Assembly (NCBI GenBank): GCA_003555185.1
Contig: PWFZ01000159.1
Coordinates: 1-6,105, forward strand
DNA from: Balneolaceae bacterium
GTDB lineage: Bacteria; Bacteroidota; Rhodothermia; Balneolales; Balneolaceae
DNA length: 6,105 nt
Direction of reading: 5' to 3'
The notes below the pieces were generated by a model. That model was given only the letters and a program-made list of their open reading frames with translations, was not told the DNA's origin and searched no databases. The translations under genes were made by a program, and so were the position numbers. This document shows, one piece after another, positions 1 through 5,144 of this stretch (position 1 is its first letter; each line of letters begins with the position of its first letter).

Positions 1-344
1 GCCACCGACTCTTCAACTCTCTTCTCTTCATCCGTCACTTCCCCGTGATAAAAAATCTGATTCAGATTCAGCTCGTCCACTAAATCTGGGATCACCTGTT
101 CCGGTTTCCCTACTTTCACTACCAGTTGAACGCCTTCCATCGACAGGTTCTCTCTCAAATCGCGAACAGATTCAATTAAAAACCGGGCACGATGAGCTCG
201 GGTTTTCAAAAACCCATATTCGGTCTTTTCAAAATGCCGCGGATCGAAACAGTAAATGGCAATTACTTTACCGTTTGCAGCTTCGGTTAATGGTTGATGA
301 TCTGTCGTTCGCAGGTCATTGCGGTACCAAACGAGGTTATTCAT
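1..344 (-). CDS. DASH-family cryptochrome / deoxyribodipyrimidine photolyase, N-terminal part (partial)
   Basis: Reading the minus strand from an ATG at 344-342 gives 114 open codons that run off the left edge, so the stop and the FAD-binding domain lie outside. The protein begins MNNLVWYRNDLRTTDH, the usual start of the photolyase alpha/beta (antenna-binding) domain. It continues with IYCFDPRHF (residues about 34-42), then GFLKTRAHRARFLIESVRDL (about 48-67) and VGKPEQVIPDL (about 81-91). The CFDPR block and the R-A-x-FL-x-ESV-x-DLR pattern are the form seen in cryptochrome-DASH rather than in class I CPD photolyases. Family members are about 430-500 residues, use FAD and a folate antenna, and repair UV-induced pyrimidine dimers (mainly in single-stranded or looped DNA) or act in blue-light sensing. 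Which role applies here cannot be told from this fragment. It is transcribed divergently from the DoxX gene. No Shine-Dalgarno sequence precedes the start; the upstream bases are A/T rich. Confidence 0.88.
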   Translation of the reverse strand, partial: MNNLVWYRNDLRTTDHQPLTEAANGKVIAIYCFDPRHFEKTEYGFLKTRAHRARFLIESVRDLRENLSMEGVQLVVKVGKPEQVIPDLVDELNLNQIFYHGEVTDEEKRVEESV

Positions 345-358
345 AAATTTTCATCAAG

Positions 359-364
359 ATTATA
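359..364 (-). promoter_or_regulatory. Possible -10/-7 promoter element for the cryptochrome gene
   Basis: The minus strand reads TATAATCTTG here, a perfect sigma70-type TATAAT that is also one mismatch from TAnnTTTG. It lies 14 nt before the ATG. There is no recognisable -35 or -33 TTG element at the right distance, and such AT hexamers are common in this DNA, so the call is tentative. Confidence 0.25.
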
Positions 365-420
365 CTATTCATTTATGGATTAACCCTAACCCGCTGAATA
401 TCGTTTTTTGCTCAGGTTTG

Positions 421-441
421 GTTTTTCAGCGAATGAAAAAC
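421..441. repeat. Perfect 8-bp inverted repeat with 5-nt spacer (possible operator or hairpin)
   Basis: GTTTTTCA at 421-428 is followed by GCGAA and then by TGAAAAAC at 434-441, its exact reverse complement. A second, overlapping pair, CGCTGAA (392-398) and TTCAGCG (425-431), could form a competing stem. Neither side has a T-tract after the stem, so it does not look like an intrinsic terminator. Its position between two divergent starts suits a repressor or activator site, or a structured leader. No regulator is identifiable. Confidence 0.45.
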
Positions 442-517
442 AATTCTCTTTTGATGAAACTTTTTGAGCCTATAAGGTTAAAGTAGCAAATGTGTTAATT
501 GTAAATATACTCTTCGA

Positions 518-943
518 ATGTTCTTAAGCGGAAAGCAACTCGATCTTGGTCTCTTAATTTTACGAATGGGCCTGGGCCTGATATTTATTGGTCACGGATA
601 CCCAAAATTAATGGGAGGACCTGAAAGCTGGGAAAATGTAGGTTCTGCGATGTCTTATCTGGGAATTGATTCGCTTCATATCGTTTTTGGTTTCCTTGCA
701 GCTTCTGCCGAGTTATTTGGCGGTATTTTTTTGATACTCGGTTTGTATACACTCCCTACTCTTGTACTTTTACTTTGCACAATGTTTGTAGCCTTTATCA
801 TGCAGCTTTCAACAGGAGCAGGATACCCTACAGTAGCTTACCCCCTTGCGATGGCCACAGTCTTCATTGCGCTCCTCTTTATTGGACCCGGTAAAATGAG
901 CATGGATAACAAACTTATGAGAACCCGACGAAGAAAATATTAA
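518..943 (+). CDS. DoxX family integral membrane protein
   Basis: This 141-residue protein has four hydrophobic segments at about residues 8-27, 54-77, 79-97 and 106-124, matching the small four-helix DoxX fold. Family marks are GHGYPKL (25-31) at the end of helix 1, AELFGG (64-69) in helix 2, and the closing GPGKMSMD (123-130), followed by a basic RTRRRKY tail that should face the cytoplasm. DoxX was named from the small subunit of archaeal thiosulfate:quinone oxidoreductase. Many bacterial relatives have no proven role, and a mycobacterial one works with superoxide dismutase in an oxidative-stress membrane complex. The partner DoxD domain is absent here, so a redox or quinone-linked function is only a guess. 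The ATG at 518 is the only plausible start: the frame is open back to a TAA at 479 but has no other ATG. There is no Shine-Dalgarno sequence. The gene appears to be monocistronic, with 309 bases before the next gene. Confidence 0.85.
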   Translation: MFLSGKQLDLGLLILRMGLGLIFIGHGYPKLMGGPESWENVGSAMSYLGIDSLHIVFGFLAASAELFGGIFLILGLYTLPTLVLLLCTMFVAFIMQLSTGAGYPTVAYPLAMATVFIALLFIGPGKMSMDNKLMRTRRRKY

Positions 944-977
944 GAGTGCTTTTACCTTACCTCCCATTGCACTTTTT
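942..977 (+). terminator. Weak possible terminator after the DoxX gene
   Basis: AAGAGTGC (942-949, overlapping the stop codon) can pair with GCACTTTT (969-976), 8 bp including one G-U pair, with Ts at 973-977 at the end. The 19-nt loop is large and the stem is poor in GC, so this is a weak candidate at best. Confidence 0.3.
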
Positions 978-1010
978 AGAGTAGTTCCAACTGCTTACAG
1001 AATACTATTT

Positions 1011-1099
1011 CAACTATCGATTTACGTTGGTGCAGTACTACATTATGATATATTTCATACGTAGTATAACCACATCTTAACATCAACTAAATCGATTTA
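1011..1099. repeat. Split direct repeat CAACTA / TCGATTTA, two copies
   Basis: Copy 1 is CAACTA directly followed by TCGATTTA (1011-1024). Copy 2 is CAACTA, two extra As, then TCGATTTA (1084-1099). All 14 bases match apart from the 2-nt insertion, and the copies start 73 bp apart, about seven helical turns. Copy 2 contains the 14-bp palindrome. This is the arrangement expected of two binding sites for one regulator, but that is inference. Confidence 0.4.
1036..1066. repeat. Imperfect 31-bp dyad (possible operator)
   Basis: TACTAC at 1036-1041 is matched by GTAGTA at 1061-1066. Inside these, ATGA (1045-1048) is matched by TCAT (1055-1058) around a 6-nt centre. The inner and outer arms are offset by a 3/2-nt asymmetric gap, so the symmetry is imperfect and could be chance in AT-rich DNA. 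Confidence 0.25.
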
Positions 1100-1100
1100 G
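1087..1100. promoter_or_regulatory. 14-bp perfect palindrome, candidate operator
   Basis: CTAAATCGATTTAG reads the same on both strands with no spacer. It lies 153 bp upstream of the porin ATG. Perfect symmetry of this length is expected less than once in a window of this size, and it overlaps copy 2 of the direct repeat. It is probably a dimeric regulator site; which regulator is unknown. Confidence 0.45.
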
Positions 1101-1252
1101 AAGACCCTCATCTAAGTTATTAATTCGCAATAGATTATGTTTTTATTGCAAAGTATAATCTTCATAGTTATTTATATTATATGGAATGATTTATGTCTAA
1201 CTCCTTTTATATAATCATGATAGAAATAATAATCCATAATTAAATCAAGAAA

Positions 1253-2482
1253 ATGGTCTCACTTTATACTTTATCTAAACGAATATTTGCAGTCTTAGCC
1301 TTCTCCCTTTTTGCGGGGTACGGTGCATTACTTTTTGCACAATCAGAAGATGAAGAGAGTTCACTACATGTTGGTGGAGCTGTACGTTATAATATCATAC
1401 TCCAGGATTTTGAAAGCGATATAGATGGAAACAGTGGTCAATTCACTTTTGATACATGGCGCCTGAATGTTAATTATGACAATCCGGGCGGAATTGGTCT
1501 TAACTTTGAATATCGATTCTATCCTACATTTGGTACTCATTTCATTAAGCAAGGTTGGTTAGAATACAATATAACCGAAAGCACTCAGGCTCAGCTTGGT
1601 GTAACTCAGGTTCCATTTGGCAACCTTCAGTACAATTCAAATAACTGGTGGTTCAGTTTACCTTACTATGTAGGTCTTGAGGATGACCACGATATGGGTC
1701 TGAAATTTACACGCACAACTGAAAGCTGGCAATGGGATTTTGCATATTTTTTCCAACCTGAACCTGAAGGGCCACCCGCCTCATTTGGAACAGGTGGATC
1801 CGGACGTTATTCGTATGATGTTATTCCGGGAGGAGGCACTTCATTAACTGAGAGAAATCAGTTTAATGTGCGAGGCGCCTATCAACTTGAAAATGGAGAA
1901 ATTGGTGCTTCTGCTCAGGTTGGACAGCTTTTCAACACCTCCAATAATGAAACCAACGGTCGATATGCAATAGCAGCACACGCTGATTTTACATTCGGTA
2001 ATTTTGGAGTTATGCCTCAGGTACTATACTACAGTATGGATGCTGTTAACGATGACGGTGACGATCTCAGCACTGTATTTATGGGAGCATATGCCATTCC
2101 TTATGAAGTATCAACTGAAGCGATGATTGCTACTCTTGGACTCTCCTATTCATATGATGTGGATTTTGGTCCGGTTACTAATTTGACATTCTACAACGAC
2201 TTTAGTTACATGCAGAATAGTGTTGGGCAAGGTGAGACTCTGTTAGCCAGCGACGAAAGCTTAACTCTAGATGATAACTTTCAATCAACTATCCAAAATA
2301 TTACAGGATTTCTTTTATCAGCCGGGCCGGTATTTACTTACTTCGATATTGCCCAAGGGGTAAACCATCCATGGTTAACGGACAGTTTTGGTACCGGAGT
2401 TGGACCGGGGCATGAAGATCTGGGCATTGGCGATTCCGAGTATAATATTCGCTACAATATTAATATCGGATTTTATTTCTAA
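1253..2482 (+). CDS. Outer-membrane beta-barrel porin, probably for solute entry
   Basis: The 409-residue product starts with a basic n-region (KR at 9-10), a hydrophobic core (about 11-28) and a likely signal peptidase I site after LFA (29), giving a mature N-terminus QSEDEESS. The rest shows alternating aromatic/polar beta strands typical of outer-membrane barrels, with acidic, Gly/Asn-rich loops (for example 170-199 and 262-272). It ends in NIGFYF, with the C-terminal Phe recognised by the BAM machinery. WLEYN (102-106) and LGVTQVPFG (115-123) resemble strands of the phosphate-selective porin O/P-like family, whose members often carry GQFKVPFG-type motifs. That family name does not prove phosphate transport. 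The ATG is fixed by an in-frame TAA at 1241-1243 and no alternative Met nearby. It is the first gene of an operon with a BCCT transporter 51 nt downstream, so passage of compatible solutes is the likely job (inference). Only a weak AAGA precedes the start. Confidence 0.8.
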   Translation: MVSLYTLSKRIFAVLAFSLFAGYGALLFAQSEDEESSLHVGGAVRYNIILQDFESDIDGNSGQFTFDTWRLNVNYDNPGGIGLNFEYRFYPTFGTHFIKQGWLEYNITESTQAQLGVTQVPFGNLQYNSNNWWFSLPYYVGLEDDHDMGLKFTRTTESWQWDFAYFFQPEPEGPPASFGTGGSGRYSYDVIPGGGTSLTERNQFNVRGAYQLENGEIGASAQVGQLFNTSNNETNGRYAIAAHADFTFGNFGVMPQVLYYSMDAVNDDGDDLSTVFMGAYAIPYEVSTEAMIATLGLSYSYDVDFGPVTNLTFYNDFSYMQNSVGQGETLLASDESLTLDDNFQSTIQNITGFLLSAGPVFTYFDIAQGVNHPWLTDSFGTGVGPGHEDLGIGDSEYNIRYNINIGFYF

Positions 2483-2533
2483 TCAGACGAGATTCAGTAT
2501 CGAACGTCAACACAAATTCAAAACACTACTTAC

Positions 2534-4162
2534 ATGGCTTTAAAAGACGAAAATGATAAACCGGGTTCAAAAAGAACCGGTACCAACAAATATTTCGATA
2601 TACATAAGCCGGTTTTTTGGCCGTCCGTAATTATTATTTCCATTTTGATTATCGGTACTCTATTAGCAGGAGACGCCGCAGAAGAAGCGTTTAGTGCAGC
2701 ACAAACAAATATCACAGAGTGGGCAAGTTGGTTATTTGTCGCTGGAGTAAACATCTTTATAGCATACTCCCTTTATTTTGCATTCAGTAAATATGGAAAC
2801 ATTCGTTTGGGGGGTGACGATGCCAAACCGGAATTCAGCAAAATGGCATGGTTTGCAATGCTGTTCAGTGCCGGTATGGGAATTGGTTTAATGTTCTTTG
2901 CCGTAGCTGAACCAATGTGGCACCTACTCTATCCGCCACATGCAGAAGCAGGTAGTACTGAGGCTATTCGAGACGCAATGGGGATGACATTTCTGCATTG
3001 GGGATTTCATGCATGGGCAGTTTATGCAATTGTAGGACTGGCGCTGGCATTTTTTTCCTATAACAGAAAATTACCCCTTTCTTTCCGCTCGGTTTTTTAC
3101 CCACTGTTAGGTGATCGAATTAACGGATGGATGGGAGATGTAATTGATATTTTAGCAGTATTGGCCACAATGTTTGGCCTTGCTACATCACTTGGCTTGG
3201 GCGCACAGCAGGCCGGAGCGGGAATGGAATATGTTTTCGGATTCGAAAACACTGTAAACCTGCAGGTTTTCATAATTATTGGCGTCACAATTGTCGCCGT
3301 TGGATCCGTTGTTCTCGGCATCCATAAAGGTGTTAAAGTGTTGAGTGAATTTAATATTCGGCTCGCAGGATTGTTTCTGCTGTTTATTCTAATCGCAGGA
3401 CCAACCCTTTATATATTAGGATCGTTTGTACAAAATACAGGACACTATCTGCAAAATTTTCCAAAGTATGCGTTTTGGACGCAAGCTTACGAAGAGGGTG
3501 AGTTCATGAGTACATGGACCGTTTTCTATTGGGCATGGTGGATATCATGGTCTCCTTACGTTGGAATGTTTATCGCACGAATTTCAAAAGGACGAACTAT
3601 TAAAGAGTTCACCCTTGGGGTTTTAATTGTCCCAACAATGGTTACGTTTCTTTGGATGAGTGGGTTTGGCGGAAGTGCTCTGTTTCTCGAAACCGGTGGC
3701 TTGGCTGAAATCGCAAGTGCTGTTGAGGCAGATCAAACAACGTCCCTCTTCGTTCTATTAAATGAGTTTCCATTTGGGATCATCACCTCATTTTTGGCGA
3801 TCATTCTTGTATTAAGCTTCTTTGTTACCTCATCTGACTCAGGTTCATTGGTTATTGATGGATTAACAAGCGGTGGCAAAATTGACTCTCCGGTAGGCCA
3901 ACGAATATTTTGGGCATCTACAGAAGGAATCGTAGCAGCTGTTCTACTAATAGGTGGCGGACTCGGTGCTTTACAAGCAGGAGCAATCAGTACCGGTTTC
4001 CCTTTTGTAATTCTACTGTTAGTAATGTGTTACAGCCTTCAGCAAGGATTGAGACTCGAGCATAAAGAGATGGTAGCTGATATCAAAGAAGGTGAGCGAG
4101 ATTCCTACAGAGAAATTGTTAAAAGGGCGATTAAAAAACAGAAAGAAATCAAAGAGGAATAA
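2534..4162 (+). CDS. BCCT family transporter (glycine betaine or related osmolyte, probably Na+-coupled)
   Basis: The 542-residue inner-membrane protein has about 12 hydrophobic helices between residues 28 and 504, the usual BCCT size and fold. Helix 3 carries SAGMGIGLMFFAVAEP (112-127), the glycine stretch of the family. Its G118 corresponds to the glycine of Na+/betaine symporters such as BetP and OpuD, where proton-coupled choline carriers have Asp. Helix 8 carries the signature FYWAWWISWSPYVGMF (331-346), then ARISKGRT (348-355). W333, W335, W336 and W339 match the aromatic box that holds the quaternary ammonium group. FFVTSSDSGS (429-438) holds the Thr-Ser pair of the Na2 sodium site (T432, S433). 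The N-tail (about 27 residues) and the C-tail (508-542, rich in Lys/Arg/Glu) are charged, as in osmosensing members. The substrate could be glycine betaine, choline, ectoine, carnitine or DMSP; sequence alone does not decide. There is no Shine-Dalgarno sequence. It is the second gene of the operon. Confidence 0.93.
   Translation: MALKDENDKPGSKRTGTNKYFDIHKPVFWPSVIIISILIIGTLLAGDAAEEAFSAAQTNITEWASWLFVAGVNIFIAYSLYFAFSKYGNIRLGGDDAKPEFSKMAWFAMLFSAGMGIGLMFFAVAEPMWHLLYPPHAEAGSTEAIRDAMGMTFLHWGFHAWAVYAIVGLALAFFSYNRKLPLSFRSVFYPLLGDRINGWMGDVIDILAVLATMFGLATSLGLGAQQAGAGMEYVFGFENTVNLQVFIIIGVTIVAVGSVVLGIHKGVKVLSEFNIRLAGLFLLFILIAGPTLYILGSFVQNTGHYLQNFPKYAFWTQAYEEGEFMSTWTVFYWAWWISWSPYVGMFIARISKGRTIKEFTLGVLIVPTMVTFLWMSGFGGSALFLETGGLAEIASAVEADQTTSLFVLLNEFPFGIITSFLAIILVLSFFVTSSDSGSLVIDGLTSGGKIDSPVGQRIFWASTEGIVAAVLLIGGGLGALQAGAISTGFPFVILLLVMCYSLQQGLRLEHKEMVADIKEGERDSYREIVKRAIKKQKEIKEE
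2560..2581 (+). other. Possible early-coding RNA hairpin in the BCCT gene
   Basis: ACCGG-G-TTC (2560-2568) can pair with GAACCGGT (2574-2581) across an AAAAA loop: eight pairs with one bulged G. It starts 26 nt after the A of the BCCT start codon. It may be only a product of codon choice; a role in translation or mRNA processing is speculative. Confidence 0.25.
4154..4157 (+). promoter_or_regulatory. Shine-Dalgarno sequence for the universal stress gene
   Basis: GAGG within AAAGAGGAAT lies 7 nt before the ATG at 4165 and inside the last codons of the BCCT gene. It is the only clear ribosome-binding site in the window. With a 2-nt gap between stop and start, it suggests translational coupling of the stress protein to the transporter. 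Confidence 0.6.
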
Positions 4163-4164
4163 TT

Positions 4165-5079
4165 ATGAATATCAATAAACATTGGTTTGTGTGTCTGGAT
4201 TTAACAAGTATGGATAACATTTTAACCGGTTATACGAAGTTTTTAACTTCACTTATGATGCCGGAAAAAATCACATTCGTACATGTCATAAAATCCGGTG
4301 AGTCTGTCGAAGATCTGGTTGAACTTTTTCCCGAGATTAAAGACACATCGGATATAGACAAAATTATCCATGATGAGCTCCGGGAAGGCATTAATCATTA
4401 CTTCTCTGATACAAACATAGAAACGGAACTTATAATCAGGGAAGGCTACCCAACTGATGAAATCGTGAAAGCGATGAAATCTATCAATCCTGACCTGACG
4501 ATAGTGGGGAAAAAGTCCGGTTATACAGGTAAAGGGGTTATCCCGCGAAAAATCATGAAGTACGTACCTTCATCCATTTTATTTGTGCCCGAAAACTCTC
4601 GTTACCAGCTTAAGAAAGTCCTGGTACCAACAGATTTTTCTGAACAATCGGCAACAGCTATTAGAAAATCTCTGGAACTGACTTCAGACAAAAAAGGGAC
4701 TGTAACAGCACAACACGTTTACAATTATCCTGCCCGGTTTTTTCCTTATATGCCGGAAGAGGATGATGAGGAAAAAATGGAGGACTATCTAAATGAGAAA
4801 AAAGATGAGTTCATTAAAAATTATTCCATTCCCAAAGATGTAGATTTTGTTTTTTCCTTAAATATAGAAGGAACCAAAATGGAGCAGGTCTATGATCAAA
4901 TTGTTCGTGATCAATCCGACATGATTGTGGCAGCTTCAAAAGCAGATAAGTCAATCCCCAGTATTTTTCGGGAAGATTTTACTGATAAAATGGCCTATTA
5001 CAGGTTTGGAGTCCCACTTTTAATTTTGCGGAACAAGGAAAAGTATCAAAAATTTCTCAAGGCACTGTTCTCTAAATAA
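4165..5079 (+). CDS. Tandem-domain universal stress protein (UspA-like), degenerate nucleotide motif
   Basis: The 304-residue soluble protein holds two UspA-like alpha/beta domains, about residues 5-143 and 149-290. Domain 2 opens with the typical KKVLVPTDFSEQSATAIRKS (150-169). Domain 1 has ITFVHVI (36-42), PDLTIVGKKSG (109-119) and ends SSILFVPENS (136-145). Domain 2 has SDMIVAASKA (251-260) and ends VPLLILRN (283-290). The classical ATP motif is G-x2-G-x9-G-S/T. Domain 1 shows G115-KKS and then G124-V, with the second Gly missing, shorter spacing and no Ser/Thr after the last Gly. Domain 2 lacks the glycines altogether. ATP binding is therefore doubtful, although many USPs of the FCB group diverge here. 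An acidic stretch (EEDDEEKMED, 198-207) sits in domain 2. The gene follows the BCCT stop by 2 nt and is last in the operon. A USP (TeaD) regulates the TeaABC ectoine transporter of Halomonas elongata, so a similar brake or sensor role is plausible but unproven. Confidence 0.85.
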   Translation: MNINKHWFVCLDLTSMDNILTGYTKFLTSLMMPEKITFVHVIKSGESVEDLVELFPEIKDTSDIDKIIHDELREGINHYFSDTNIETELIIREGYPTDEIVKAMKSINPDLTIVGKKSGYTGKGVIPRKIMKYVPSSILFVPENSRYQLKKVLVPTDFSEQSATAIRKSLELTSDKKGTVTAQHVYNYPARFFPYMPEEDDEEKMEDYLNEKKDEFIKNYSIPKDVDFVFSLNIEGTKMEQVYDQIVRDQSDMIVAASKADKSIPSIFREDFTDKMAYYRFGVPLLILRNKEKYQKFLKALFSK

Positions 5080-5103
5080 AAAATAACATCTGTAATTAAT
5101 ATG

Positions 5104-5130
5104 CCCCGGTCTAATCTACCGGGGTTTTTT
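5104..5130 (+). terminator. Intrinsic terminator of the porin-BCCT-USP operon
   Basis: CCCCGGT (5104-5110) and ACCGGGG (5118-5124) form a perfect 7-bp GC-rich stem with a 7-nt loop, followed directly by six Ts (5125-5130). It lies 24 nt after the stress-protein stop. On the minus strand no run of Ts follows the stem, so it should act mainly on the plus strand, though the converging aminopeptidase gene stops only 15 bp away and may share it. Confidence 0.92.
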
Positions 5131-5144
5131 ATTTCAAACTGTTT

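Larger units (their letters stand above)
345..517. promoter_or_regulatory. Divergent intergenic region between cryptochrome and DoxX genes
   Basis: These 173 bases separate two divergent starts and must hold both promoters. On the minus strand a TATAAT hexamer at 364-359 overlaps TAATCTTG (362-355), one base off the Bacteroidota -7 consensus TAnnTTTG, and would give the cryptochrome a very short leader. No good upstream box accompanies it. On the plus strand, TATAAG at 471-476 is the best -10-like box for the DoxX gene, but TTGATG at 451-456 is only 14 nt upstream, so this promoter is weakly supported. The clear structure is the inverted repeat at 421-441, listed separately. Confidence 0.4.
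944..1252. promoter_or_regulatory. AT-rich upstream region of the porin-BCCT-USP operon
   Basis: These 309 bases contain no credible gene. They hold a possible DoxX terminator at the left end, a repeated CAACTA/TCGATTTA element (1011-1024 and 1084-1099), an imperfect dyad (1036-1066) and a 14-bp palindrome (1087-1100). The 90 bases just before the porin ATG are very AT rich; TATAAT at 1154-1159 and TATGTTTT at 1136-1143 (one base off TAnnTTTG) are the best promoter-like boxes, neither with a convincing upstream element. The clustering of symmetric elements suggests that the operon is controlled from here. Confidence 0.5.

Noticed and set aside
381..392. Two tandem TAACCC hexamers, resembling telomere repeat units
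   Set aside because: Only two copies, in a bacterial intergenic region; best explained by chance.
1193..1243. A 16-codon open frame (MSNSFYIIMIEIIIHN) ending 9 nt before the porin ATG and in the same frame
   Set aside because: No ribosome-binding site and only AT-rich codons as expected from base composition; no leader-peptide features such as a run of one regulatory amino acid. It mainly shows that the porin cannot start further upstream.
1364..1552. Minus-strand open frame inside the porin gene
   Set aside because: Lies fully antisense to a well-supported coding region and has no recognisable motif; similar antisense frames inside the BCCT and aminopeptidase genes were dropped for the same reason.
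2457..2466. ATATTAATAT palindrome near the porin 3' end
   Set aside because: Falls in codons for the last beta strand (YNINI) and is a plain AT palindrome; no terminator features.
5104..5124. Terminator hairpin acting equally for the minus-strand aminopeptidase
   Set aside because: On the minus strand the bases after the stem are not a T-run, so only weak bidirectional action is possible.
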